Assembly: GCF_003003235.1 (NCBI RefSeq)
Contig: NZ_PVUE01000010.1
Span: forward strand, 1 to 64,000
Direction: 5' to 3'
DNA from: Antricoccus suffuscus
GTDB taxonomy: Bacteria > Actinomycetota > Actinomycetes > Mycobacteriales > Antricoccaceae
Length of the DNA: 64,000 bases
A model generated the notes under the pieces. The model had not been told where the DNA came from and made no database searches. It saw only the letters and a list, made by a program, of their open reading frames with translations. Positions 1-11,620 of the stretch are shown in pieces (positions within the stretch are counted from its first letter, which is position 1; the number at the start of each line of letters is the position of its first letter). The position numbers were made by a program, and so were the translations under genes.

Positions 1-729
1 GACGGGCAGTACCTGATCACCGACCCGGGCCAGTCCACCGAAGCCGCCGCGGTGATGGAGAAGATCCGGGGACTGGCAGCGACGATCAACTTCACGGTCC
101 CGGTGATCCCCGAGGTCACGATCAAGGTCACGATCCCCGCGCACGTGTTGGCCGGGTCCGACCTCGCAGGCACCGAAACCGGCACTCGCCATACCGGAGA
201 CGTGAACGGTGCCGAAGCCGCGGACGACGCCGAAGACGCCGACGGCGCGATGGAAGCCGAAGCGGTCGCGGACCCGCACCGCCGGGCGGTCGCCGCGATC
301 GAGGGGCTCGGACCCATCGATGCCGACCTCGCCCGCCACCTCGCACAGGACGCACGATGGCAACGCGTCATCACCGACCCCTACACCGGCGCCGTCCTCG
401 ACGTCGGCACCAAGATCTACCGCCCACCGGCGCAGATGCGCCGCCGGATCATCGCCCGCGACCAGACCTGCCGGTTCCCCGGCTGCACCCGCCCAGCAGA
501 ACGTTGCGACGTCGACCACATCGACCCGCACCGCCCCGACGGGACCGGCGGCACGACCGGCGACTGCAACCTGATCGCTCTCTGTCGTCGTCACCACCGG
601 CTGAAACACCAAACCAACTGGCGAGTAAAACTCCACGACGACGCGTCGTGTGAATGGACCAGCCCCGCCGGCCGTAAATACCTCACGTATCCCGCCGACA
701 CCGACCCACCACCACCACACCACGACTAG
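1..729 (+). CDS. HNH endonuclease domain protein, 13E12/DUF222 family (3' part)
   Basis: The reading frame is open from the first base, so the N-terminus lies outside the window. The C-terminal third carries an HNH nuclease signature around 468-612: CRFPGC and a later CNLIALC pair of cysteine motifs flanking DVDHIDP and ending in CRRHHRLKH, as in the zinc-containing HNH proteins. The preceding acidic, Ala/Glu-rich stretch (about 170-290) is the variable linker usual after the DUF222 domain. This family is multicopy in actinobacterial genomes (the 13E12 repeat proteins of mycobacteria) and is often linked to mobile DNA, but its biological role is not established. No transposase or inverted terminal repeat is visible beside it. 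Confidence 0.85.
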   Translation, partial: DGQYLITDPGQSTEAAAVMEKIRGLAATINFTVPVIPEVTIKVTIPAHVLAGSDLAGTETGTRHTGDVNGAEAADDAEDADGAMEAEAVADPHRRAVAAIEGLGPIDADLARHLAQDARWQRVITDPYTGAVLDVGTKIYRPPAQMRRRIIARDQTCRFPGCTRPAERCDVDHIDPHRPDGTGGTTGDCNLIALCRRHHRLKHQTNWRVKLHDDASCEWTSPAGRKYLTYPADTDPPPPHHD

Positions 730-747
730 GTCACGTCACTAACTCGC

Positions 748-768
748 TGACCCGCACACGTGCGGTCA
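748..768 (+). terminator. Stem-loop after the HNH gene
   Basis: An inverted repeat (arms TGACC-GCAC and GTGCGGTCA, one bulged C, two-base loop) lies 19 bases after the HNH stop codon. There is no T-run, so it would be an intrinsic terminator only of the U-less type common in actinobacteria, or simply an mRNA-end hairpin. Confidence 0.4.
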
Positions 769-830
769 TGGTCAGGGTCACGACTGATCAGATACCCACT
801 CGAACCGGCAACCGATGCAGTGTCGCGCCG

Positions 831-1055
831 TTAGAAGCGTGAGGGGTTTTCGTTGCCTAGCTTGCTCTTGACCGTGGATACGACGCTCTCGGCTTGCGCT
901 TCAAGCATGCCGGCGACGCCTTGCACCTTGGGATTGTCTTGGAGTTTGCGTGCCGTGCGCATGATTTGCTCGTAGCGCGCGCGGCCAGCCTTCGCGCCGA
1001 GCACGTAGCCGATCCCGAACGCGGCGAACAGCAGAATCTTTCGCATGTGGGACAT
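831..1055 (-). CDS. Small YtxH-like membrane-anchored protein
   Basis: A 74-residue protein with an N-terminal hydrophobic segment (residues about 4-20, RKILLFAAFGIGYVLGAKAG) followed by a charged helical tail. The Gly-X-X-X-Gly and GAKAGR pattern directly after the hydrophobic stretch is typical of YtxH-like proteins found throughout actinobacteria; their function is unknown. The start at 1055 has GGAG three bases upstream; a second ATG three codons in is possible. It is transcribed away from the tRNA pair at 1217-1434. Confidence 0.7.
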   Translation of the reverse strand: MSHMRKILLFAAFGIGYVLGAKAGRARYEQIMRTARKLQDNPKVQGVAGMLEAQAESVVSTVKSKLGNENPSRF

Positions 1056-1216
1056 TCACTCCAAACTAGGTTGTGCGTAGTTGCTTTGACGAATCTACCT
1101 GGTTCCGATACGACGTACCTCCCAAGGAGGCAAACCGTTGAGGCTGCCGAACCAGGCGGGGACCCGATCGCAGCCCGTTGCGGGAGGTACGGTAATCTTT
1201 GGCGTCGCAGCAACGG

Positions 1217-1289
1217 TCCCCTATAGCTCAATTGGCAGAGCATTCGACTGTTAATCGAAGGGTTCTTGGTTCGAGTCCAAGTAGGGGAG
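1217..1289 (+). tRNA. tRNA-Asn (anticodon GTT)
   Basis: Complete cloverleaf of 73 nt. The acceptor stem TCCCCTA pairs with TAGGGGA, discriminator G. The anticodon stem TTCGA/TCGAA holds loop CTGTTAA with anticodon GTT. The T arm has TTCGAGT between TTGG and CCAA. CCA is not encoded. A TAATCT box about 20 bases upstream may be the -10 element. It is followed after 71 bases by a second tRNA on the same strand. Confidence 0.96.
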
Positions 1290-1360
1290 CTTTTAGGTTG
1301 TATAGCGGCGATCCGGAGACCCAGCCGCGAGCGTGCGCATCGGCTCAAGCCGGGCGGCAC

Positions 1361-1434
1361 GGGGTGGTAGCTCAGTTGGTCAGAGCAGTCGACTCATAAT
1401 CGATCGGTCGCCGGTTCAAGCCCGGCCCACCCCA
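1361..1434 (+). tRNA. tRNA with CAT anticodon (elongator Met, or Ile2)
   Basis: Complete cloverleaf of 74 nt. Acceptor stem GGGGTGG pairs with CCACCCC, discriminator A. The anticodon stem GTCGA/TCGAT carries loop CTCATAA (anticodon CAT). The T arm is GCCGG-TTCAAGC-CCGGC. CCA is not encoded. The acceptor starts G1-C72, so it is not the initiator type with an unpaired C1. From sequence alone elongator Met cannot be cleanly told from lysidine-modified tRNA-Ile2. Confidence 0.93.
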
Positions 1435-1462
1435 CTATGTCTGGCCGTGGCACAGTCGAGTT

Positions 1463-2236
1463 ATGTCTGGGAGCCACGTACTGGCCTCGATCGGCGCAGA
1501 CGGTCAGGGCTGGAAACAGGTCGGCGAGCTCGCGTTGGCGTTTTTGTTGTCGTCGGCGATTGGGCTAGAGCGACAGATCCGCGGAAAGAGCGCCGGGCTG
1601 CGCACTCAGGCGATTGTCGGTACGGCGTCCGCCCTCATCATGCTGGTGAGCAAATACGGGTTTAACGACGTCCTGTCTCCAGGTGCCGTCGTCCTTGACC
1701 CGTCGCGTGTCGCTGCGCAGATAGTCACCGGGATCGGATTTCTTGGGGCGGGACTGATCATCACGCGACGGGGCGAAACCCGTGGCCTGACGACGGCGGC
1801 GTCGGTCTGGGAAACTGCGGCGATCGGCATGGCGGCCGGCGCCGGACTCACGGTCCTAGCACTCGTTGTCACGTGTCTGCACTTCATTATCGTGCTGTTG
1901 TTTACATGGCTGTCGCGCTATCTACCCGGATCGGGTCGCGCGACCGGGCACATTCGAATTCGTTACCGAGACGGGCAAGGTGTGCTGCGTGAGATCCTTG
2001 CCGCCTGCAGCAAACGCGGTTGGGTGATCACCGGCATGATGACCGACAATGATCGCTGGTCGGACGGTTTGGGTGAGATCGTCCCGGGCGGCCCCGAACA
2101 TGAGGACGCCGGACGTGCAGACGTGGCGGTCGTGCTGCACGTCGCGGGAGCCGGAATGGACGACTTGACAAGTACGTTGGGCGCCGTCGATGGGGTAGTG
2201 CAGGTCGATCGGCTGACCGAGGACGAGTCGGAGTAG
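1463..2236 (+). CDS. MgtC/SapB family membrane protein
   Basis: A 257-residue protein. The N-terminal half has about five hydrophobic segments and the family motifs GLERQIRGKSAGLRTQ (about residues 33-50), GIGFLGAGLI (about 91-100) and GLTTAASVW (about 108-117). The C-terminal half (about 155-257) resembles the soluble ACT-like domain of longer MgtC proteins. MgtC proteins are inner-membrane factors linked to magnesium limitation and, in some pathogens, to inhibition of the ATP synthase; what this copy does is not shown. It ends two bases from the convergent transglutaminase gene, with no hairpin between them. Confidence 0.88.
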   Translation: MSGSHVLASIGADGQGWKQVGELALAFLLSSAIGLERQIRGKSAGLRTQAIVGTASALIMLVSKYGFNDVLSPGAVVLDPSRVAAQIVTGIGFLGAGLIITRRGETRGLTTAASVWETAAIGMAAGAGLTVLALVVTCLHFIIVLLFTWLSRYLPGSGRATGHIRIRYRDGQGVLREILAACSKRGWVITGMMTDNDRWSDGLGEIVPGGPEHEDAGRADVAVVLHVAGAGMDDLTSTLGAVDGVVQVDRLTEDESE

Positions 2237-2238
2237 CC

Positions 2239-3084
2239 CTACGCCTCGCGGGTGATAGCGACGTTGACGAACAGCGTCGCGCGCGCACTACCTGCGTAGA
2301 GTCCTCGCAGCGGCGCCACGTCGTGGTAGTCGCGCCCGTAGCCCACGATCACGTGCGAGTCTGCGATCTCCAGAGAGTTGGTCGGGTCGTAGCCGGTCCA
2401 GGTACCGCAGTACCACTCGATCCACGCATGCGACTGCGCTGACATCTCCTCGCCGATCTCGGGGTCCTTAGAAGGCTGCAGGTAGCCCGATACATAACGC
2501 GCCGGGATCCCGATCGACCTCAGTGCGCCCAAGGTCACGTGTGCGATGTCTTGGCAGACGCCCTTTTGCTTATCCCATACGACTGAGGCGGTGTCTGTCA
2601 CGTTGGTCGAGCCCGGGACATACTCCAGGCGGTCTCCGATCGTGTCGCAAATGGTCCGGGCCGCCTCAGCGGGCGTGTCTGACCTGTCGGCGACCTCTTT
2701 GGCCAGCGCGGCCAGCTCGGCGGGAGGGCTCGTGTGCTCTGTGGCGAACAGTTGGTCGCTGAGCATCTTCGACCGGTCGCCGATGCCGTCAAGGGCGTCC
2801 CAGCTGACATCTCCGGGTACGTGTTCGCGTGACTGCAATTCGACCAGACTGCGTGCGCTGAGATTGAGCGAGTCGTGCGGACGAAGCGACTCGAAGGTGG
2901 TGACCCGGGTGCCCCAGTAGTCAACGTAGGCGTCGCGAGAGCTCACCGGCGTGATGTCAAGCGTCGAGTGCAGTAGGAGTTGCTTGCGGGTGTCCAGCGG
3001 CAGCATTCGCGCCTCGTTGTACGACGCGCTCACTTCGCCGTCGTAGTTGAAGCCCGTCGTGTGCGTGATCCTAAGCCGTCTCAT
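2239..3084 (-). CDS. Transglutaminase-like cysteine protease family protein
   Basis: A 281-residue protein with an N-terminal beta-rich domain (bacterial transglutaminase N-terminal type, opening RRLRITHTTGFNY) and a transglutaminase core. The triad can be read: Cys in GVCQDIAH, His in SHAWIEWY and Asp in GYDPTN. The family hydrolyses or transfers peptide amide bonds; the substrate here is unknown. Its start overlaps the alpha-E gene by 4 bases, and that gene overlaps the ATP-grasp gene by 7, so all three are probably translated together. The trio is a conserved bacterial cluster, predicted from comparative genomics to make or modify a peptide. Confidence 0.88.
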   Translation of the reverse strand: MRRLRITHTTGFNYDGEVSASYNEARMLPLDTRKQLLLHSTLDITPVSSRDAYVDYWGTRVTTFESLRPHDSLNLSARSLVELQSREHVPGDVSWDALDGIGDRSKMLSDQLFATEHTSPPAELAALAKEVADRSDTPAEAARTICDTIGDRLEYVPGSTNVTDTASVVWDKQKGVCQDIAHVTLGALRSIGIPARYVSGYLQPSKDPEIGEEMSAQSHAWIEWYCGTWTGYDPTNSLEIADSHVIVGYGRDYHDVAPLRGLYAGSARATLFVNVAITREA

Positions 3085-4004
3085 GCGCGGTCACCGACCC
3101 ACACCGGAATCGCCTGACTGGGGAAGTAGCGCTGCTGGATCGCCTGTGAAATAGCCAATGTGGACTCCTGTACGGCGTCGACGTATCCCGTCAGGTTAGC
3201 GACGAGATCACTGACCGGCAGATACTCGAGCTCTGTGCGTAACCGTCCGATACGGCGCCGGCCCGCGTCGGACACACCGGCACGCTGCTCGGTGGGATCG
3301 ATTCGTTGCAGGCATCGTTCGGCGAGGTTGAGGGAGTAAAGCACCGATCGCGGAAACAGCCTGTCAAGCATGAGAAACTCCGCGGCATTGGACGTCTTGG
3401 GCGCGCCGCGGTAAGTACGCAGGAAAACCTCGTAGGCGCCGCACGACCACAGAATGGTGGTCCACGACGGGCGGGTCGGCATGCTTCGGGTGGCAACCAT
3501 CCGCGCGGTCATATCGGCGCGTTCGAGGGTACGACCGAGGGTGAAGAACTGCCACGTCTCGTCGCGACTGGTCGCCGAGTCGATCATCCCGAGTGCCATC
3601 GCGGTGCGGTCACGGACCCAGCCGAAATGCTGGTGCGCCTGCTCGCTGGTGAGGCGTCGTGGCATCCGCATCCGGGTCGTGTTGAGGCACTCCCAGACGT
3701 CACTCGAGATAATTTCCCTTGCCCTGCGGGCGTTTTCGCGTGCCGCGTTAAGCGAGTGCGCGATCGATGCGGGCTGGTCCCGGTCGACTGCCAGCAGCCG
3801 TAGGACGTCGCGTTGGGTGACCGGCTGGCCTTCGGGCGCAGCGCAGCCCATGATGGCTAACAGCGATCGGCAGGCGAGCTCTTCCTCGATGCTCTGGTCC
3901 TCGAGCATCAGTTGGAGGTGAATGTCCGCGATGCGCGCGGTGCTGTCGGCGCGCTCGACGTACCTGCCAATCCAGAAAAGACTCTCGGCGATTCGGCTCA
4001 GCAC
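3081..4004 (-). CDS. Alpha-E domain protein (DUF403)
   Basis: A 307-residue, mostly alpha-helical protein. It opens MLSRIAESLFWIGRYVERAD, the diagnostic start of alpha-E proteins, followed by TARIADIHLQLM and many E/R-rich helices. No enzymatic activity is established for the family; it always travels with a circularly permuted ATP-grasp protein and a transglutaminase, as here. It overlaps both neighbours, so the order of translation is ATP-grasp, alpha-E, transglutaminase. Confidence 0.9.
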   Translation of the reverse strand: MLSRIAESLFWIGRYVERADSTARIADIHLQLMLEDQSIEEELACRSLLAIMGCAAPEGQPVTQRDVLRLLAVDRDQPASIAHSLNAARENARRAREIISSDVWECLNTTRMRMPRRLTSEQAHQHFGWVRDRTAMALGMIDSATSRDETWQFFTLGRTLERADMTARMVATRSMPTRPSWTTILWSCGAYEVFLRTYRGAPKTSNAAEFLMLDRLFPRSVLYSLNLAERCLQRIDPTEQRAGVSDAGRRRIGRLRTELEYLPVSDLVANLTGYVDAVQESTLAISQAIQQRYFPSQAIPVWVGDRA

Positions 4005-5620
4005 GACATCACCCCCTGTTGTTGTTGTTGCTCTTGCGCGGTGCCGCTTGACGAGTCATGCGGTGAGGACTGTGGCGGGTGGATGGACAGGTTCGCCGCG
4101 GGCTGATCCTCCCCGGCACTCACGGTGACCTCCTGGAGGTCCTCAGGCAAGTCCGGCTCAAACAGAGTCGGCGCCGCGCTGCCAAGCACCCAGGTGTCCT
4201 TCGAACCGCCACCTTGACTGCTGTTGACCACGAGCTTGCCCTCGGGCAGGGCGACCCGAGTGAGCCCGCCCGGCAATACCCAGACATCGTCGCCGTCGTT
4301 GACGGCGAATGGACGCAGGTCGGCGTGCCGTGGGCGGATCCCATCGTCCACCAGGGTCGGGATCGTGGACAACTGCACCACCGGCTGCGCAATCCATCCG
4401 CGCGGGTCGCGGCGCAGCGTCTTGCGCAGGTCTGCAAGCTCCTTCTTGGTGGCCGCCGGTCCGATCACGAGCCCTTTGCCGCCGGACCCGTCGACCGGCT
4501 TGACGCACAGCTCGTCCAGCCGGTCGAGCACCTCTTCCAGCGCGCCGGGGTCTTCCAGCCGCCAGGTGTCGACGTTGGGAAGAATGGGGTCCTCGCCGGT
4601 GAAGTAGCGGGTGAGCGCGGGCAGATAGGTGTAGACGAGCTTGTCGTCGGCTACGCCGTTGCCTACCGCGTTGGCGATGGCGACGTTGCCGCGACGCGCC
4701 GCCTCGATGATGCCCGGCGTACCGAGCACCGAGTCCGGGCGGAACTGAAGCGGGTCGAGAAACTCGTCGTCGACGCGTCGATAGATCACATCCACTCGCT
4801 GCGGGCCGGAGGTGGTGTGCATCATCACTCGGCCGCCTGTGCAGAACAGGTCGCGACCTTCGACTAGCTCGATTCCCATCAGCCGGGCGAGCAGCGTGTG
4901 CTCGTAGTACGCCGAGTTGTACACGCCAGGTGTGAGTACGACGACCGTCGGGTCGTCCACGCCGGCCGGTGCGCTCGCGCGGAGGGCCGCGAGCAGCTTG
5001 TGCGGATAGTCACCGACCGCACGAACGGTCAGCGACCAGAAGAGCTCCGGAAGCGTCTGGCCCATAACGCGGCGGTTGGAGATCACGTAGCTCACGCCGC
5101 TGGGAATGCGGACGTTGTCCTCCAGCACCCGCCAAAGGCCCTTCTCGTCGCGGATCACGTCGATTCCAGCGACGTGGATGCGTACGCCGTTAGAGGTGGC
5201 GATTCCGGCCGCCGCGCGGTGGTAGTGCGTCGAGGAGCTGATGAGCTTGGCGGGGATAACGCCGTCCCGAATGCAGTTGCCGGGGCCGTAGATGTCGTCA
5301 AGGAACATCTCCAACACCTTGACTCGCTGTGCGACGCCGGACTGCAGATAACGCCATTCGGAGGCCGCGATGATCCGAGGCACCGCATCCAGCGGGAAGG
5401 GCACTTCTTCACCGGCAAAGTCGAAGGTGATGCCTTGCGCGAGGTACGACGAGGCGAGCGCCTCGGTACGCTCGCGAAACTCGGACTGCGTCATCTGGGC
5501 TAGAGCGTCGAGAATCTCGCGGTACTCGGGCCGTGGCGCGCCGGAAGCGTCGAACATCTCGTCCCACGCTTGCCCGGCGCGTGCCGCGCCTCTTTGGTAT
5601 CCCTCGAAAAGATCAGCCAT
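3998..5620 (-). CDS. Circularly permuted type 2 ATP-grasp protein (DUF404/DUF407)
   Basis: A 540-residue protein. Family motifs are present in order: FLDDIYGPGNC (about 105-116), RVLEDNVRIPSGVSYVISNR (about 165-185), VVLTPGVYNSAYYEH (about 225-240), VDVIYRRVDDEFLDP (about 275-290), CVKPVDGSGGKGLVIGP (about 370-387) and a PRGWIAQPVV strand. ATP-grasp enzymes join a carboxylate to an amine using ATP; with the transglutaminase and alpha-E partners a peptide ligase role is inferred. The C-terminus is a low-complexity Ser/Gln tail with five glutamines, encoded by a short trinucleotide repeat near 4018-4031. The start follows a TAGTGT box by six bases with no ribosome binding site, so translation is probably leaderless. 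Confidence 0.92.
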   Translation of the reverse strand: MADLFEGYQRGAARAGQAWDEMFDASGAPRPEYREILDALAQMTQSEFRERTEALASSYLAQGITFDFAGEEVPFPLDAVPRIIAASEWRYLQSGVAQRVKVLEMFLDDIYGPGNCIRDGVIPAKLISSSTHYHRAAAGIATSNGVRIHVAGIDVIRDEKGLWRVLEDNVRIPSGVSYVISNRRVMGQTLPELFWSLTVRAVGDYPHKLLAALRASAPAGVDDPTVVVLTPGVYNSAYYEHTLLARLMGIELVEGRDLFCTGGRVMMHTTSGPQRVDVIYRRVDDEFLDPLQFRPDSVLGTPGIIEAARRGNVAIANAVGNGVADDKLVYTYLPALTRYFTGEDPILPNVDTWRLEDPGALEEVLDRLDELCVKPVDGSGGKGLVIGPAATKKELADLRKTLRRDPRGWIAQPVVQLSTIPTLVDDGIRPRHADLRPFAVNDGDDVWVLPGGLTRVALPEGKLVVNSSQGGGSKDTWVLGSAAPTLFEPDLPEDLQEVTVSAGEDQPAANLSIHPPQSSPHDSSSGTAQEQQQQQGVMSC

Positions 5621-5674
5621 AGAGCAACACTAACGGGTCGCGGTGTCCAAGGCGGCTGCCGGATCTAGGGCGTG

Positions 5675-6676
5675 TCAGGACTCTGGGACGGCCGCGCCGT
5701 CGTATATGCGCAGGATCTCATCGGCTGCGGCGGCCGCAGCGAGCTGCCCGGTATGAACCTTTTCACTGATGTTCTCGCGCTCGGCCCGAACGCCAGGATG
5801 AGTGGTGAGCCGGTCGTCGAGCTCGGCCTGGACAAGCTTCCAGGTGAGATCCCACTGCTGTTGGTGCCGCTTGTCGAGCAGGCCGGCTTCGCCGACGAAT
5901 TCGCGATGTTCGAGTATGGTGCGCCAGATCTCCTCAATGCCCTCGCCAGCGAGAGCCGAGCAGGTCAGAACCGGTGGTTTCCAGCCGGAACTTCCCGAGT
6001 AGACCATCCGCAGGGCGCCTGACAACTCGCGGGCGGCTGATCGTGCGGCCGGTAGATGCTCGCCGTCGGCTTTGTTGATCGCTACCACATCTGCGATTTC
6101 GAGGATGCCGCGCTTGATCCCTTGAAGCTGATCACCGGTACGGGCCAGTCCGAGCAGTAGGAAGGTGTCGACCATCGTCGCGACGGTGGTCTCGGACTGC
6201 CCAACGCCGACCGTCTCGACCAGGATGGCGTCGTACCCTGCGGCCTCAAGGATCGTGATCGCCTGCGACGTGGACTTTGCCACGCCGCCGAGGGTGCCAG
6301 AGCTCGGTGATGGACGCACATAAGCGTCGGGGTTTACCGACAGCTCAGGCATTCGGGTCTTGTCGCCGAGCACCGATCCGCCGGTGCGCACGCTGGACGG
6401 ATCGACCGCAAGTACGCCGACGCGGTGTCCCTGCGCGGTCAGCAGACGCCCAAATGCCTCGATGAACGTCGACTTGCCGACCCCCGGTACGCCGGAGATG
6501 CCGATCCGTACGGCCAGCTTCTGCGGCTGCGGCAGCGCGCCCAGCAGTCGGCGCGCGAGTACGCGGTGATCGGGTCGGGTGGACTCGATCGCGGTGATCG
6601 CCTGCGCGATCGCTGGACGTGATCCTTCGCCCACCTCACGCGCGACGGCTTCGGGATCCTGTCGCCAATGCGGCAT
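5675..6676 (-). CDS. meaB: Methylmalonyl-CoA mutase-associated GTPase MeaB
   Basis: A 333-residue G3E-family P-loop GTPase. Seen: Walker A GVPGVGKST (about residue 60), LAVDPSS, the switch stretch ILVETVGVGQSE and the guanine motif INKAD. MeaB loads and protects the B12-dependent mutase, gating cobalamin transfer and preventing inactivation. It starts 10 bases after the mutB stop codon as last gene of mutA-mutB-meaB, the usual arrangement. Confidence 0.95.
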   Translation of the reverse strand: MPHWRQDPEAVAREVGEGSRPAIAQAITAIESTRPDHRVLARRLLGALPQPQKLAVRIGISGVPGVGKSTFIEAFGRLLTAQGHRVGVLAVDPSSVRTGGSVLGDKTRMPELSVNPDAYVRPSPSSGTLGGVAKSTSQAITILEAAGYDAILVETVGVGQSETTVATMVDTFLLLGLARTGDQLQGIKRGILEIADVVAINKADGEHLPAARSAARELSGALRMVYSGSSGWKPPVLTCSALAGEGIEEIWRTILEHREFVGEAGLLDKRHQQQWDLTWKLVQAELDDRLTTHPGVRAERENISEKVHTGQLAAAAAADEILRIYDGAAVPES

Positions 6677-6686
6677 CGTGGATCGC

Positions 6687-8860
<2,174 letters not shown>

Positions 8861-8864
<4 letters not shown>

Positions 8865-10705
8865 TTTGCGGTCCCTTCGAGGGTGCTGCGGGTGCGTCGC
8901 AGGAAGTCGATCACGTCTTGTCCTACGGCCATGTAGTCATCAATGAGGTCGGCGATCTCGGGCACGGGCTTGCCGGCCGCTACGACAAAGTCGATGCCGG
9001 CCTGGCGTAGCGCGCCAATCGTGTCCGGCCCAAGCTCGGCGTACCCCGCGTCGCTACCGACAAGACACGCGCCGGCAGCACCGGAGGAGCGGTACTGCTC
9101 GATGAGTGCGGTGGTGTCACTGAGTGGAACACCGTTAGCGACAGGAATGCCGCCCGCAGTGAGCAGGTTGATCGCAAACGACGACCGCGCGGTGTGCGCG
9201 GCGACCGGCCCGATCGGGACCAGGAACATCGGCGTCGTGCACGGGGTGAGACGCAGTTCTTCGAAACCGTCGGCGTCGTGCACCTGAGTCAACAGCGACC
9301 GCGAGCCGAACCGGTTGTAGGCGGACCGGCGTTCAAGCACGGTTTCGTCGGCGAGCGGAAACTCGCTTACCCCGGTGATCGCGAGCTTGCGCGTGTCGAT
9401 CTGCTTCTCCCGGGCCTGCCACGCTTCGGAAACCTCGCTCGCGAGCGCGCCCGACGCGATGACTTCCCTTATGCCGCCAGCCTTTTCAGTCTCAGCAAAT
9501 TTCGTCCAGCTGGCTTCGGCGAGGGAGTTGGTCAGCGACTCGATAGATCCCGAACCGCCGGCCGGATCGGCGACTTGGCCGACATGAGACTCGTGCACGA
9601 GCAGATTAGAGATGTTGCGCGCAATACGCCGGCTGAATCCGTCGGACTCGCCCAGCGAGGAGTCGAAGGGCTGCACCGTGATGGACTCCGCGCCGCCGAC
9701 CGCGGCGGCGAACGTCGCGATCGTCGTACGTAGCAGGTTGGTGTAGGGATCGAACCGCGTCATCATGCGCTGTGAGGTCACCACGTGCTGACGTTGCACG
9801 TCGTCGGTGATCTCGAGCACGTCGCAGATCCGCGCCCAAACGGCGCGGGCGGCCCGCAGCTTGGCGATCGTCGTGAACTGCTGGTCGGTCGCGGCGTACC
9901 GAAACTCAATTAGCCCGGCAGCGTCAGATGGGGCAATGCCTGCCTCGTCGAGCTGACGCAGAAGCGCCACCCCTGTGGCGGCGGCGTACGCCAGCTCCAG
10001 TACCTCACCGGCGCCCGCGTCGTGCACGACAGTGGCATCGACGACGAATCCGCGGATCCCGTTGGCCTGTGCGGACTTTGCCAGCGGCCCGACCTGGTCG
10101 TCGAGTGTCGCGGTGCCGGTCAGTAGGAGCTCGCCGGTCGGGTCGGCGCCAAGGTTGGTGTGTGGGTGCAGCGTGACGTTCTGCGACTTCGCGGCGGCGA
10201 TCAGTGTCTCAGCGGCGCTGAGTGGTTGGTCGGAGTCAAGGACGACAGGCGCGATGTCGAGGAGCACGGGGCTGAGCAGGTCACCGAGACGGTCGAGCGC
10301 GACGGCACCCTCGCGGGCGGTGATCCACAGTGACGCGCCACCGCCGGTGAGCTCGTCCTCAACCTCGGCCGGGGTGCGACCGCTCGATGCGACGGCGATG
10401 CGCAGGTCCCAGGACGGTACGTCGCCAGGTGCGCGGTCGGCGCTGTCGATGACGCCGCGGGTCGCCGCGGCGCCGGTGCTCGATCCGCGGAGGTTGCGCG
10501 CGACCTCGGTCCCGGCAAGCGGGGGGATCGCGACGCCATCGGGCGTCTTTTTCACTAGCAGGCGCGCCGCCGAGGCGGGGTCGTCGCCGTCCTTGAAGCG
10601 TCCAGACTTCTTGAACACCGTGGCGACGGCGGCCTCCCAGTCCTGCTGGGTGGCCGCAGTTGCGGCTGATGCGGTCTGGCGAGATGAAGGGGTGTCGTCG
10701 GCCAT
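8861..10705 (-). CDS. mutA: Methylmalonyl-CoA mutase small subunit
   Basis: About 614 residues, homologous to the large subunit but without the DXHXXG cobalamin motif, as expected for the non-catalytic partner of the heterodimer. A conserved barrel segment is [15 protein letters not shown] place the start at the ATG of [10 protein letters not shown] (10705), which has GGGG three bases upstream; in-frame ATGs at 10714 and 10717 and an open frame up to 10792 are alternatives, but the longer N-terminus does not look conserved. The gene opens the mutA-mutB-meaB operon; the 87 bases before it separate it from the ABC permease on the same strand. Confidence 0.93.
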
Positions 10706-10792
10706 AAGCCCCATCATATTGATGCCAGTTCTGCATTCTGTAGGCGGCGACCCGAAATCACATTTGTCGGTCGTATCGAGGCCCGGCAGCAT

Positions 10793-11620
10793 CTACTTGT
10801 AGCGCAGCCCTTCGTCCCTGCGATAGCCCCACAACGCCAGCCCGAGCAGCGCGGCACTCCACACCACAAGTACCGGAATGGTAGACACGTGCAGGTCAGC
10901 ACCGGTGAGTGCAGAGATGACCAGATCGCGCGCGGCGCGGGTCGGGGTACCGAGTGAGATCGCGTTGAGCCAGCCCGGAAACATCTCGGACGGTAGGAAG
11001 AGGCCGCCGATAAATGCCAACGGCAGCAATAGGACCTGCGCAACGGCAATCGCAGCCTTGGACGGAAGTCCGTAGCCGATCGCTAGACCCAGGCCAATGA
11101 ACGGCGTACCGCCGAGGATCAGCGCACCGAACGCCGCCGGAATGCGCCACCACGACAAAGCGCCACTGGTAAAGGCGTCCGGTGCGGCGGTCAGCAGAAT
11201 GCCGACCAGAAGAAGCGGAATCAACGACAGCACCGCGAACAGTGCTGCCGTGCAGATTCGTCCGGCGATCGTTGCGACGCCACCGGTGGGCAACGTGCGC
11301 AGATAGCTCGTCCACGGGTTCTTGCGGTCTTCAGCGATGCCGACGCCGTATGTGAACAAGAACGTCGACATGATGCTGAATACCGACAGCTGCGCGATTG
11401 CGCCGAGTGAAAACAGCTGATCGCTGGTGATCGCTGACTGCGGGATCACAAAAAACAGGAAGGACATGACCGGAAACGCGACACCCGAAACGACGGCGAT
11501 GGGGATCCGCAGGGTCTCGATGACGTGCGATCTGATCCGACTCTTGATGATCTGGCTCGCCGGAGCGGCCGCGGGGTGAGATTGTTGGGTGATCGAAGTG
11601 GTAGCCGCCAGAGTGGTCAT
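10793..11620 (-). CDS. ABC-2 type transporter permease
   Basis: A 275-residue membrane protein with six hydrophobic segments and the ABC-2 pattern: a first segment after a cytoplasmic start, the gated region PWTSYLRTLP, and a re-entrant stretch LLPLAFIGGLFLPSEMFPGWLNAIS typical of drug and lipid exporters of the DrrB/YadH kind. It overlaps the ATPase gene by 4 bases and forms the exporter with it. Substrate unknown. Confidence 0.9.
   Translation of the reverse strand: MTTLAATTSITQQSHPAAAPASQIIKSRIRSHVIETLRIPIAVVSGVAFPVMSFLFFVIPQSAITSDQLFSLGAIAQLSVFSIMSTFLFTYGVGIAEDRKNPWTSYLRTLPTGGVATIAGRICTAALFAVLSLIPLLLVGILLTAAPDAFTSGALSWWRIPAAFGALILGGTPFIGLGLAIGYGLPSKAAIAVAQVLLLPLAFIGGLFLPSEMFPGWLNAISLGTPTRAARDLVISALTGADLHVSTIPVLVVWSAALLGLALWGYRRDEGLRYK

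Noticed and set aside
1-729. Insertion sequence or phage gene
   Set aside because: The HNH/DUF222 protein is a common chromosomal multicopy gene; no terminal repeats, target duplication or phage neighbours are visible.
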